From Vanilla planifolia (taxonomy: Eukaryota; Streptophyta; Magnoliopsida; Asparagales; Orchidaceae): DNA of 64,000 bases. Every line of letters begins with the position of its first letter. The stretch's first letter is position 1. The notes beneath the pieces were generated by a model. It made no database searches. It was given only the letters and a program-made list of their open reading frames with translations, and was not told the DNA's origin. The position numbers were made by a program, and so were the translations under genes. Positions 36,501 to 49,769 of the stretch are shown in pieces. Location: positions 889,001 through 953,000 of the forward strand of contig JAIUJO010000145.1 in NCBI GenBank assembly GCA_023846275.1. The letters are read 5' to 3'.

Positions 36501-37560
36501 AATGTACTTTACTCCAACAAAACTTCCAATAAGTTTTTGCAACCTTTTGATGTTAGCAAGGGTTTTGAATTTGTTAAATGCCAAAAATTTTATTTAATGA
36601 AGGAATAGTAGTGTTTGATTGCATTAAGAAATGTTATGTGGCTTGAATTCAAAATTTTTTATTCAACTCTACTTATACAAACTTTAGAATAGTTTTGCTT
36701 TCTTAGAATCAATTTATTCCCTTCAAATGTGAATTTAACATTAAACATTCATAGATATGCTTAGAACTAACTTAAGAATATTTTTATTAGCTATGCAAAT
36801 TTATTGTTTACCTAAATGGTCATATTTACTAGTGATTAATAATTTCTGCTGTGGCAGATATACTTTATGTTAGTAGTATATTATGATTATATACATTGTC
36901 TTGTTTATGTGCATTTATGTCGACTTTCCACACACATATATAACAATGTACAATCAATTGTTTTGTGCATAGTAAATTTTATTCAATACATTAATGCTAT
37001 CATTGCACTAGTTTGATTTTTAAAATATTTTAAGACCATTTTGTTAGTGAAGTGTGAAAGCATTCAAATGATGTCTTTTGACATAATTTGAAAAACATGA
37101 TGCATGCAAATTGAATCATATAAGACAAAATTTGGAAAATGTCCTCACAAAGTTTGGCAAAAGTTTTTCTTGATTTTTGATATTGCGAAGGAGCTTGTCT
37201 TCTTCAAGCCTCTATGGTTCTTTCTATCTTCAAATTGCATTTCTCTTGCAAGTTGAATGTTTGTGTTACTATCATGAATGATCATGATTTGTTGTTGAGT
37301 AGTCACTTTGAGAACACTTATTGCTTCATATATGATTTGGAATTAGCCAGATATGAGGTTCATTTGGACTTCAATTTAAGCTTAATGAACTAATCTCTGA
37401 TTGACTAAAGTTTTGTTTATAGGTCACGTAGCTTTAGTGTAATATAACCAAGCAAAAAAAGTTGTTAGTGGCTTACTTTATTAATATTAGTATCAACTAA
37501 ATGTAAACTTGGGTCATGAGGCTTAGGAGGCAAATAAGAGAGATATCATGTGATCCATAT
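30515..37560. other. Seven-kilobase stretch without recognisable genes
   Basis: No domain recognised. Minor open frames occur on the - strand at 31,046-31,357 (103 codons), 31,332-31,523, 33,402-33,772 (two frames) and 33,800-34,038 (two overlapping frames, one rich in Q, L, E and K that could be coiled coil), and at 36,414-36,608 on the + strand. Since the copia protease lies at 30.4-30.5 kb on the - strand, gag and the 5' LTR of that element should fall in the first few kilobases here, but I cannot identify a CCHC zinc knuckle, primer-binding site or LTR. Base composition is somewhat less AT-rich than in the neighbouring blocks. Confidence 0.45.
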
Positions 37561-39130
37561 GAATAATATTAAATATTAAAAGAATAAAACAACTATTATA
37601 AAATAATTTAGAATTTTCATAAATAAGTAAAAAATTGTCACTTCAAATAAAAATAATACGAAAAACAATTATATATAATGTTATGTAGATAATGAAAAAT
37701 CTATGATCCTTAGAACTATATCAATAATATGTTAAATATTAATTTTTTGAATATAGGCACAGAACATATACAATTTGTTTTATTATGAAAGAGCTTTCTA
37801 ATTATAGGAAGTATCATAAATAGTTTATTACAAGAAAAGAAATAAACTTTTAAAAAATAGTTAATTTTAAAAAATAGTTAATAATGACATATGCGTGATA
37901 AGCAGAAATATTTTAAAATCATAGGAAAAAGAGATGCCAATAATATAAAATAGTTTTTACAATAAACACTTGGAAAGCGTTTGTTGGTAATACATGCCAA
38001 TAAAAATTCTTATTGTAAAAAAATGAGTTTCATAATATAGAAAAAATAATTTAGAAAATGGTGAACTTAAAATGATAAAGTTCCTATGTAAAACATATTT
38101 GAAAAGCTATTCCCAATATAAAAGTGAAGAGTAATTTGTAACATAAAAAGATAATCGTGAATTGTTTTAAAAATTTGGAATATTTAAAAGTCCAAAAAAA
38201 TAGAATCAACCATCTCAACATGTAATATTGTTCTGCACCATGAAATCATGTTGAATAAGTGTCATAGTTCAGATGGAAGAGGCCTTTTAACTTTGTTGTC
38301 TAGGTTTTTTTTTCTCAATGAAATGCCACTTCTAGTGTTAGGTAAGGTGGTGTTACTTGTTCAAAGGTGCGTATTTATGTGGATACAAAACCTTATTGGT
38401 AATTATGTGAATTGGTGAAATCAAAATTGTTGTTTTATTCAATGGATTCATATTATTACCTAAAAATATGCTTTTATGTAATTTGAATATAGAGATAGTT
38501 GGATGTGCAATTTCTTGGTCATCAAGGTAATTTTGTGCTCACACACATGAAGAATGTAGTAAACTAGTCATTTATTACATTCCATTTTATTCAAACTTTG
38601 ATTTTTTCTATATACTTTCATATAAGTGTTGTCTTTGATTATAAGTAATAAGTTATCAAGTTTTATTTCTTTATACACCACTATGTGTGTATTGATCTTA
38701 AATTAGATTATCTTTTTCTACACATTTTCTTCCTTAGCTTAGAACCTTTTTAGCGCAAGATAATATGTAGTGTAAGGTTAGCTAAAGACCATATAATTAT
38801 TTTAAATGGCTATTTAAGAATTTAAGTTTATATTATACTATGACAAGTCATGTACAAGGCTAAAGTGTTTACAAATATTTTAATGTTTGCATCAATTATT
38901 TATGTAGTAGTATCTTTGTCATTTTTTTAGTATTAAGATTGTTTCTACAAGAAATTTAATGGAATTTGTTTACTGAAAATACAAAATTTTAACTTTGAAA
39001 TTTAATATCATTAATCTCATTATGGAGCTCTAATTTGGATAGAGACTGAATTAGAGCTAAATTAGATTCCAACAATAAGATTATTATCATATGTACCTTC
39101 ACTATTAGTTTGTTTTTTAACAAAGCACAA
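37560..39130. other. AT-rich and unassigned DNA before copy B
   Basis: From 37,560 to about 38,220 the DNA is strongly AT-rich. From 38,220 to 39,130 it is mixed, with a 63-codon frame on the - strand at 38,989-39,180 that has no recognisable domain. Nothing here matches the 12,520-14,820 part of the right inverted-repeat arm, so copy B of the segmental duplication starts only at about 39,130. Confidence 0.5.
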
Positions 39131-39480
39131 TTTGTGTTATTCAAATGAACAAGATGATCCACAAGCATTACTTGTCGCATATTGACACATTATTGCACTT
39201 TCTTCTTTTTTAGTAATTTTTTTCAACCCTTATTATGGCTCTCAATCATTGCATTTTTATTACATACATGATGTCAACAAATTGCTATAAGTTTTCTTCA
39301 AACAATTCTTGCGTAGCAGCACTTCAGCGACAATCCCATAGCCTCACTATCTTGTTTATGTGGCACAGCTCGCAAGAAAGTAATAGCGCACGTGACTTTT
39401 CTGCTTTACCCAAAAACTAATGGCAAACTTAGTAAGGTAATTACATATAGCTATTTCAACATAAATTGAAAGCAAGTTTT
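39130..39480 (+). repeat. M2 repeat, copy 4
   Basis: Single M2 unit at the left edge of copy B. It shares the block tagcctcactatc with ggcctcactatc of 14.85 kb copy 1 and the attgctataag/attattcttgagc middle part. A 61-codon frame (39,235-39,420) is open here but is not open in the other three copies, so it is not taken as a gene. Confidence 0.75.
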
Positions 39481-41229
39481 CGAACAATTTATTTATCAAT
39501 AAACTTTTACCAAATTTTGATGTAATTCTTATGCCACTAGTGGCTTGCTTTTTTAATATTATGTATATTTTGCAATATTAGATTTATATTCATTCTTATC
39601 AAATTTGATTACAAAATTGTTGCACAATTTAATGTTATCTTATGAAAACTTATCACTATTGACACTCAAAATCCCTACCATTCAATGTATTAAAAATGAT
39701 TCACAATACACATTTATTGCATTATATTACTTTATCTGATATCAAAATCAATTTGACTATTATGTGTAATCTCTCATTATGTTTAACTTTAAAGTTTTTT
39801 TGGGAAGCCACAATTTTTATTAATTAGAATATTAATATGCAATAGTAATTACCTTTGTTACTTACATCTACAAATATTAATCCTATTGCACTTCTTATAG
39901 TCATTTCAATGAACTTTGATAAATCTATTAAAGTTTAATGCACTAAATTGTATTATATTGCTATCAATTAAGGAATATTCTTACATAATATTTGGTGTGA
40001 TGGATTTATATGACAATATTTATATTATACTTGGATGAACATAGTTGTGTTAAGTAGGTCTTTGGCATTTTGGTAAAGTGATTCCATTGACTTAAAATAT
40101 CAATCTTACCATTTAGTACCTCATCTTTAAATTTCATCAACGATAAGTAAAAAAGTGAAGTTTTGACTTTCTTTGACACAAATAAAAATTTGAAAAGCTT
40201 TAAAAAATTTATCAAGTTATGCCAAATCTAAATAAAACCTATCAATATCTCAATAATGTCATCCTAACTTTACTCCTCATTATAGTAATTAATATTTTAT
40301 TGATTACCCTTTTTTAACATTTTTACCTATGTTTACTTATCTTAAGCTTATTCTAAATAAGGCATCCAAAGAAAAATAGATTGAATTTGTATTACTTCCA
40401 AAAAAGGTTTTATCACTAATTTAAAAAATAAAACTAAACATAAAAGTTTATTATCTTATGTATATAAATTGTTTAGGAAATGACATGTCGCATTTTTAAA
40501 AAAATGTTCAGCTCCATGAATGCATTAACAGTATAAATGTACAGTTAATGGATTCCCATCCTACTTTTTTTCTTTCGTCATTTTTGTTCTATTTTTTCAT
40601 TTTTAATAAAATATTTTTTCGAAATTTTATATATTATATATTTTTTACCTAATATAATATTAAATTATTATTAATAATCATTATATTTTTTAAATGGTTT
40701 TTTTAAATTTTTTTAGTTTTTTATTTTTCTCAACATATGTGTGATTGTTTTATGACAAACTATACATTTAATTTTTATTACTTTTAGATATTTTATAGCT
40801 TCTAATGTTTTCATTTTTTGACTCCTGAAAAATAATTGTTTCACTTTTTTGGGTAATGCATGTTTTCGTGTCACATTTTATTGATGTTATGTTATGAATA
40901 TATTTGTAATATTATCTATTTTGTGTTCTTATTTACATTATTTCCTTCAATTTTTTTCCTTTTTTAATTTTTCTTATTCCTCCTGTACGCAATGATTGTC
41001 GATTTGCTTTTTATATGTTATATAATTTGAATAATATATATGTTGAAGATCCTACATAACTTTTTCGCTTTTGCTATTTTAATTTTTTATAATTGTAAAA
41101 GTAATTTTTTCCTTATATTATGGTATTTTTTTATTTTCTTTATAATTTTGATTGGTTTACATGCTTTGACATACAAAATATTTTTTTCTTTTCTTGACAA
41201 ATCACATTATATTGGACAATCATAAGCTT

Positions 41230-44100
41230 GCCTAACTTGCAAAATAAATAATAAAAAAATGTAAACATATAAAATGCTAGAATCAATTTATTATTTTAAT
41301 GATATTTTACTAATTTTATTTAAGTTATATTTTCATTTGCTTTGCATATTGTTTAGATTTCAAATAAAACTTTAATTATTTATTAACAAATTAAAAAAAG
41401 ATGTTTGGATATTTTAAATATTAAATATTATATTATAATAAAAAATAAAATAACAATTAAATTTTAATGAAGGCATAAAATTTTAAGAAAATTAATTCCT
41501 TATAAATAATAACCTAAATTTTTTTTATAACAAATTCAAGGAAATTTTCTAATGCAATGAAACAATAAGATATGATACAATTTGCAATATTTGCATAAAA
41601 CTACAAATTCATTTCAAAAACATATAGGTATTATATATTTACTAAAATATTGGCTTAAATAAAAATAGTAAACGAAATATTATGAAGATAATACTATTTC
41701 GTAAATCTATCATATTTTAAAGGCTATTTTGCTAAGATGCATAATTTTAAAATGTTAATAAAAAAATTAAATGAAAAATAAATGAGTTAATTTTTAATTT
41801 TTTAAAAATTAAAAATATTGACTGAATGAACTATTGAACTTAGCTGAATAATACAAGAAAATTTTTGTATGAAAAACAAAATGCTAAACATATTAAACGA
41901 GAGAAATGTGTACAAGGTGGTCAATTAAATATCTTACTAAAAACAATTGTTTAAAACAATTTCAAAAATAATTTTTTCAGATAAAAAATTTCAAATCTTT
42001 AAGAACTAATTGTACAACAAAATTTAAACAATGTGTTCAATATATTAAAAAATTGTTTATGTAATTAAATAATGACAAATATGCCAATATAAAAGAATAA
42101 AAGCTTTGCAAAAATATTTATATCATTAAACCAGATTTAAATAATTATTTCCAAGTGCAGTAGAAATGAACATAAAATTTCTTAGTATTGTTAGGTCACA
42201 AACTTATTAATCTAAAAAATTGTGAAATAATTAAGAGATATATGATCGTTAAAATAATTGAATAATTTAATATTTGACCATTACGACCAACATATCAAGC
42301 TTTTACAAAAAAATTCAATAAAAAATAATCCAAAAAATTTTAAAAAATAAATAAATAGACTTATAATTTTCAAAACATTAGGCATAACAATTAATAAAAA
42401 TTTTAAAAAAATTAAAAAAATGCAATTGTATATTGTTGATAATTATTAAAAATTGAAAATATAAAAAACTAATATCAATAAAATGTAATAAAATTTTTTT
42501 GGATTAATTACAAATTACTTTTCTTTTAATGAGATAGAAGAGAATAAAAAAAATTTAGTAATCAATTTCTATTTATTCAAAACAACTTCAGCAATATCTT
42601 AAAAAAATAATATACTAAAATGTAACTTTATATAATAAGCCGTTAAAATTTACTTTAGTAAATTCCAATTTTAAAAAGTGAATATATAAAATATCTCAAA
42701 ATGTTTACATGGGTTCTAGAAGGCTTTTTTATCTTTATTATTTAATATTAAATATTAACAAATTAATGAATTTTTTATGAACAACTTTTTACAGATAAGA
42801 AAGTCATTGAAGTTGAAAATTAGCCGCATAAAAAAATAAAATAAAAATATAACTTTCATAACATTGTAAAAAATACAAAAAGATAAGAATATGTCATTAT
42901 CGTAAAAAAGTACTACAGATAATTCTAATATTTACAAACATTATCAAAAAATTCTTAAAGATACAACTAATAAAAACTTTCCATTGCAAATAACAAACTC
43001 AAAGAAATAATAAACTTATAAAAATCAATAATTCAACAAAATACTAAGCACAACATAATTTATATATGCATAATATTTTCAACAAAAATTCCATATTGAT
43101 TTTTTGGAAATTTTGAAATATAAAACCATTAACAATATTTTCTCAGAAAACATTTTCTAAGAATTTTAATAAAAAATTCATAAAGAAAAACTATTATAGT
43201 TTTAATAGAAAATGTTAAAAATAAAAAGTTAATTGAAAAATATTCAAATTTACAAATGTTTTCCCTAATCTTTTAAGAACAATTTATTTAAAAACATTAT
43301 AATATTAAATATATAATTAAGAAAGTTTTAATGATTGAAAAATTTAAGAAATTATACATTGGAGCATAAATGTCATAATATAAATTAAATTATTTGAAGT
43401 TATGTGAAATTAATTCAAGCATAAAAATTATAAAAAATAATTATGATAATTGAATAATTAATATATGAAAAACAATTTATTACTTAGTTATCAAAGTTAT
43501 CCTCTATATGAAAAGTTGAATAAGTTTAAAAAATAATTAGTTTATTTATAAAACAATTATTAAAATAAAAAATATATAACACTTAAATAATTACTTTATG
43601 CATAAAACAAATTGGATGGAAAGTTAAGTAAGTTTAAAAAAAATTTATTTAAAGTAAAATTGTTAAAATCCAAAGTATATATTACTTAAATAATTAATAT
43701 ATGCATGCAAAAATTTTGTGCAACAATGTCATCAACAATAACTAGATGATTTTATACTTACGATATTGTGCAACTTTGTAATGCATTATATAAATTCAAC
43801 AAACATTTTATATACAACAACTTTATCTAGAATAAAAGTGAATAAACAACAATATATAAAAGCATTTTAGGAAAATGTTAGGCCTTCTTTATATCGGTCT
43901 TAAACTTCAATGGAACAACAAATGTTTTCGAAAACTTTTGTAAACAATTTTAATTTTTTAAGTTGTTTAATAGTTTTTTTGGAATTTTACTTATTTTATT
44001 TTATAATTTCTTTATTTCAATGACTTATATTTTTAGCTTTTATGATTAATTTTTCTTTGGAATACTTAGAAATTTATAATCAAATTGTTTATTAATATCA
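41230..44100. other. AT-rich block of copy B
   Basis: AT-rich DNA matching parts of 17,080-19,100. Near 43,470-43,760 a block that occurs once in copy A (18,840-18,990) is present twice in a row: ttaaataatta and a t-g-rich end recur about 150 bp apart. No genes. Confidence 0.5.
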
Positions 44101-45520
44101 AGTTTAGCTTAGTAAGGAGTTGATTTTGTGGCAATTATGACTATAGCATAAATTGTGAACATAATTTGATGGCTCACCGTATTGACATTGGAGTCGAGGA
44201 CAATGATAATTGTTGGGTGACTAACCTACAAAGAGTTTTATTTTTAAATCTTAATGGTTAGCTTATTAAACCTTTAATTGTTTTGTAATTGTAGTGCATA
44301 AAAATATCAATCTTGTATGTGTATGTGAATTTTGTCTATATTGTGTTTCATTTGAACACATTTGACATTTTGAAAATCTTATAAACATTCAAATATTTTA
44401 TATGTGACTTTTTTTATTATTATAAAAAAATTTCTTAAGCTCACCCCAAATACTTAACCCAAAGGGCTCAGGTCAAGTTACTGGTACCACCTAGGGGTAT
44501 GGGACTTACGCACCTCCAAAGGCCAAGAACACATCGAATATAAGATAGGTTAAGCTCGAGTATCAATCAAGTAATTTTACTATTGTAGACCCTAGTTTAA
44601 TCAATTAAACACATTACTTATGAGCTGAGTGATAGGAAATGAGTCAGAATAAACTCATTAAATTGTTTAAGTAAATTGCGTTTGGTGAGACCCATAGATT
44701 TCTCTTAGTGACTAATGGCATGACTTCTCAAGAACACTAAGGGTTGCCAACTCTAACAATCTGATTATAATATTTAATTGATGTATTATAAAAATGAAAT
44801 AACTCAACTATTTCAAAATATAGGATTAAATAAAAGTTATTGCCAAACTTTAGATTTCTGCACTGATGTGCATTTTTTCAATCGAATAGTCCAGATCATG
44901 CCAAAATTTATTAAATGTTAAATTTCTTTAGTAGTTCATCCAATATAGTTGATCGAATGGTTAAGAGTCTTTCCTCCTATGTGAATATTAATATGATCAT
45001 TGTTATTATCAATCTAACATTTAAATCCAATGCCCTAGTTCCTATCTCACTGTGATTAGATTTTGAACCATCATCATTTAAGCTAATTCGATGATTGCCA
45101 CTTTGTTCGCTTAATTGAATGTCAGTTGTACAATCTTCTCAATCTTTATCGATTAGCTTTCTAAAAAGTAGATTCTAGCCATTAAGGAGTTATTTTTTGA
45201 GTTTTTTTATCTCAACTTTATACAAGGATCATTTATCAAACATCAAAATAATTAAATCATATTTAAAAAATTTCATAGGAGTCGAAATGAAGATCAAACT
45301 ATCAGTAACAAATATTTACACAATTACCATAGCTATAGATTTTAATCTGTCTTTATTTCTCCAACCTTTATTCATAATCATTCTTTGCATTCCTTAGAAA
45401 CATCTACTTCATTCATTAGTAATAACACTTTTGTTAAAGAATTAAAGGTTTTGGAATTTTTGTGAGACAAGATGGTAAATTTTGCTGGGCAACTGAAAGT
45501 CTTTGCATGAAAGTACAATT
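44100..45520 (+). repeat. Long direct repeat, left member (possible LTR)
   Basis: About 1.4 kb that recurs at 46,010-47,430, a step of about 1.92 kb. Matching anchors are cttaagc near 44,433 with 46,353, gtatcaatcaag near 44,561 with 46,481, the run around agtccagatca near 44,889 with 46,809, and gctttctaaaa near 45,157 with 47,077. Length and arrangement fit a pair of LTRs around a lost internal region, or a simple tandem duplication. I see no polypurine tract or clear TG...CA ends. It lies inside copy B and has no partner in copy A. Confidence 0.65.
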
Positions 45521-46010
45521 TTTAGATTATGGCTTATAATTTACACAATTGTAATTCTTTGTGATAGTTTAAGTTTAATTTACTTAGCTAAATATTTCAT
45601 TCAACACTCAAGAACAAAACAAGTAGAATTAAGATAGAACTTTATTAGAGAGCATGTATAAAAAAATAATTCAGTTGTGATTTGTGCTATAGTTTTCTTA
45701 ATTAATTGATATTTTTATTGTGATTGGGCATCAAAGTATTTTATAAACTTAGATTAGGCTTAGGTTTCATTAACCCTTTTGAATTATGGGTGAGAGTAAG
45801 TTAGGATTCAAGAGTTTATGAGCTATCATGCAAAGTATATATTATAATGTTGAATATTAAATTTTTTAATTTTTCCATTAATGTTATATTTTCCTATAGC
45901 TTTAGTATTATAATCCCGAAGGGTAAGATTGTTATACCTTTTAATATGATGATCACAAAATCAAGGCTAAGTATTTACTAATACTTTATTAAACCTAGTA
46001 AAGTTTTAGT
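45520..46010. other. Spacer between the direct repeats
   Basis: About 500 bp with no gene, primer-binding site or polypurine tract that I can support. Confidence 0.4.
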
Positions 46011-47430
46011 TAGATCAAATGAAGTTTCGAAATGTCTGGATTTGTTAGAGTAAGAACTATAACATAAAAAACAAATATAACTTGATAGCTTAATCTACTA
46101 ACATTGCAGCCAAAGACAACGGGCTTTGTAGAGTGGCTAACAAAAAAATAACTTCATTTCTAAATTTTTACGATGAGCATGTTAAACTTTTAATTTTTTT
46201 TCATAAATAGAACAAATAGGGCTATTATCTTTTATGAATAACTGACTTTTGTTCAACTTATATTCTTTTTGAAAATATTTTAGCTCTTAAAAATCTTATA
46301 AATATTAAAATTGTTTTATATATAAATATTTATTATTATTCTAATAACATTTTTTCTTAAGCACTCTCAACATTTAACACCAAAAAGCCTAGGCAAATAG
46401 CATGTAGTAGAAGAAGGTCATGGGCCTTAGGGACCCACACAAGCTCAGAACCTAATCGAATCTAAAACGAGCCAAACCCAAGTATCAATCAAGTCAGGTT
46501 ATTAGAGTGGCCTCTCGGTTAATTTATTTGATGTGCTACTCATGAACAGGCTTAGGAAAAATGAGTCATGATAGACTCTTTAATCAGTTTAGCAAAATTT
46601 GGTTATGTTAGACTCATACGTGCCAACAAACGACCTCGATCATGACTTCTTGAGAAATCTAGGGGTAGCCAACCAATTAGGCTGAATGGTATGTAGTTAA
46701 TGTATTATAAGCATAGAATACTTCAACTATTTTGTAATGTGAGATTAAACAAAAGCTATTACCTATGTTGAGATTTTCGTACTTAGTGATCATGTGTTTT
46801 CATGATTGAGTAGTCCAGATCACAATCATATTTATGAATAGTTAACATTCCCCACCCATTTATCACGAATAGTTGATGGAATGACTGAGAGTCTCTTCTT
46901 CTATGTGAACTATAATATGATCATCATTTGAATCCATCCCACCTTTTAATCCAACTCATTAAAACTACCTTATCATGATTAAATCTGGACCCTTTATCAT
47001 TTATTTTGATCAAATTGCTACCACTCTATTCGCTTAATTGGATGGTAGTTGTACCATCAACTCCATCTGTTATTTCTAGCTTTCTAAAAGGTACATATTA
47101 GCTAATGTGTGAGTAGTTTTGGAGTTTTTTAATTTAGAAATATGGATCATTTACTAGATCTTAAAACTATTGAATTGAACTTCAAAATTTTCATACAAGT
47201 ACAAGCGAAGTTCAAACTGTGAGCAACACTTTTCTTGTAATTATAGGTGCTATGAACTTTTGTCGATCTACATTTCCTATACTTTCCTTGATAGTAACTT
47301 TTGTATTTTCTGGTAACATGTCTTCATTAATTAGTAGTGCTACTCTTGTTCAAAAATTTAAAGGTGTAAGGATTTTGGTAAGCCAAAATTGTAAAGTTTA
47401 AAATTTTTTCGTTTAACCTGAATTTCACAG
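46010..47430 (+). repeat. Long direct repeat, right member (possible LTR)
   Basis: Partner of 44,100-45,520. The two members differ by many substitutions and small indels, so if they are LTRs the insertion is old. A 60-codon frame at 47,219-47,401 is not open in the other member and is not taken as a gene. Confidence 0.65.
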
Positions 47431-48039
47431 TTTTTGGTATCTCATTGGAGCACCCCATTTATATTTTTTATAACTCTACCAACTTGGACAAAAGGGAGTG
47501 GTTAGTAGAAGCTTGATTAGGGATTAGGGGTGGATGTAGGCAGGTTTTAGCCAAAAAATTTAAAAATCTTTTGTGCATTTTTTTTATTGTTAAGAATTTT
47601 TATTTTGTTGATAATTTTTATAAAAAAAGATCTATTTTAACCTCAAATTTTTCCTAATTTTTTAAATAAAAAAAATATTAAACACACGATTCTTCTCTGT
47701 CCTATTATTCATTTTTCATCACACGTTTTACAACCATAAAACACAGTTTCTTTTATCATGCTAAAATCCTATTAATTCTTTTTCCAAACCTACTTATAAA
47801 TATATATTTAATCAATTGACTTGTTCTTTTGACATTAATATCCCTCTAGTGTTGTTCACCTATCATATCTGCAAGAAAAGCTAGATAATTAATTAATATG
47901 CTACCTCGTCCAAATCAAATATCATAAAGAATTACTCATAGGACAAATAACCTCTTCTTGTTTTATGATGACTCACCAACTAAGTTTATGATAACGTAAT
48001 CGAATATAGTGTATGAAAAGATTTGCTAGATATTATCAA

Positions 48040-48440
48040 GTCAAGCTAGATTTGGAAGTGATTAAAGAACATGGTTGAGCTACCTTTCACTCAAAGAACT
48101 TCTCTTAAAAATAAGCTCAATTTCTCCCTCTTTTGTCTTCATTAAAAATTCTTCCAATTCTATGGAATAAATCTTCACTAAGTAGCTTTGTTAGGGTGCT
48201 AACTTATTTCATGTTGTTGCTAACAAATTGAATGTCTACTATATTTCATTGTACATAGTCCATGATGAGATGGGGCCTAAAATCCATTTCTTGAATCTTA
48301 CAGTACTTTATAACATTTTGAGTTAAATAAAAGGCATTGAAATTGTCATTTTTTTGAGGAAATATTTGTAATTGTAATGCTATATCATTTAATTTCCTTT
48401 TCAAACAAAAAACTTTTACTAGTAATACTCATAATGTTAT
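48040..48440 (-). pseudogene. Ty1/copia RNase H relic, copy B
   Basis: Partner of 21,860-22,330. On the - strand it reads IQEMDFRPHLIMDYVQ (family EI--HFIRD-V) and, after a short gap, QFVSNNMK, then LTKLLSEDLFHRIGRI (family LTKPL-EDLF--IRR). Frame changes and stops occur throughout. It follows the RT relic of the same copy. Confidence 0.7.
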
Positions 48441-48749
48441 ATTGTGATTCATTTTTTTGCTAAAGCTATAGTTTCATATTGTTTTGCTAGATAATTAGTT
48501 TAAGAGGTGTTATAAGTGATTAGGTACCTAAAATGGTTTTCTTATGTATTCAAGAACCTTAAAAATCCTTGTAGCCATATCTTGTGAGATGATGACATAG
48601 CACAAATTTGGGATTCCAAATGTTTAATACCATTGCTTCGAACAATTATAAAAATATTATTTTCTTAACTTTTAGAAAGATGTCCTTTGGGATTGATTGA
48701 AATTGTTCAAAATAGTCTCACATTAAATTCTACGTCAGGTGTTCTAATT

Positions 48750-49530
48750 GCCAAGTAAAGAATGTGTCATTTCTTGGTATACCTTGAAAAATATTGGTTT
48801 TTGTTTCGCATGTTTATTCAATAGTATGCTGGGTACTCTTCAAAGTAGAAATGCATTTGATGTTCACATGTTCATACAATTTTAACATCTCTTTCTTATA
48901 CTTCATTTAGGATACAAGGATACTTTTTTTAATCTTACTTTCAATCCAAAAAAAATATCTAGCCTCACCCATTCTATTCAAGTCAAATCCAACACCTATA
49001 AGATTACAAAATATTCACATAAGTCCAAGTTGGCTGATCCAGATATGATATTGTCTATACAATCTTTAATTTGAAGAAGTTCATCATTATAGTTCATGAT
49101 GAAAAAAGTATGATAATAACTAGATCTTTCTTCTTGTTGCAATTCATATGACTCTTTCATTAGCCTATGCACATGAATTTGATCAAGAAAATTTTTAATG
49201 CAATCCAACTATGCTACACACACTTTCTCCTAAATAACAACATTTTAGAAGGTACTCTTATCATCCATTCTCTATAGTTTAAATAACTTGTATTAAGAAA
49301 AAGGAAAAAAGGACCTTGTTGCCTTAAAACTTAACAATTGTTCAAGTATTCCTTCTATGTTTAGTCCTACATGATTATAACCCTTTGCCAGTAGCCTTCC
49401 CTTATTTTGAATGGTAACCACACTATCATTTACTTTTTATTTTTGAATACCAACTTTTTGATGCATTAATGTGGTCACTTGGAATGTTTATTATCTCTAA
49501 GGAATTCACTCTCACAAACAAGTTAAAACC
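48750..49530 (-). pseudogene. Ty1/copia reverse transcriptase relic, copy B
   Basis: RT of the copy B copia relic. On the - strand: a QNKGRLLAKGYNHV segment near 49,420 (family RNKARLVA-GYNQ), a part near 49,290-49,230 matching FKLYQMDVKSAFLNG--EE-VYV, then a 70-codon open stretch (49,208-48,996). That stretch holds MNYNDELLQIKDCIDNIISGSANLDLCEYF, a residue-by-residue match to K-NDELL-VQIYVDDIIFGSTN-DLCEEF. The catalytic YVDD is CIDN here (49,061-49,050), which removes the first aspartate's partner and ends activity. Compare copy A, where the box is intact. Confidence 0.85.
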
Positions 49531-49769
49531 ATCTAACAAGGCAAAATACAAAAAATTCTTTCCTTAAGGCATCACTTGTATTTTAAGGTGCAAATTTTGA
49601 AATAGATGCACCATATAAATTTTTTTTAAAGGGAGGTGTTGGTTTATACTCCAAAATAGAGGTCACTTAAGGTTACATCTCTAATGTTACATCATTCTAT
49701 GCTAAGTCCATGGATGCAAAAATTTCTTTAATTTTTAACCATTAACTTCTCATCTATATACTTTATTGA

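Noticed and set aside
39235-39420. 61-codon frame in M2 copy 4.
   Set aside because: Broken in the other three copies of the M2 unit.
16863-41225. Two hydrophobic short frames (16,863-17,069 and 41,040-41,225) at matching places of the long duplication, looking like membrane proteins.
   Set aside because: The DNA matches, but the two frames are not the same reading frame at the shared attatattgg block. The hydrophobic residues come from T-rich DNA.
44480-44500. ctggtaccacc as a possible primer-binding site complementary to initiator tRNA-Met.
   Set aside because: The match to tggtatcagagc is too short, and it lies inside a repeat and not next to a repeat end.
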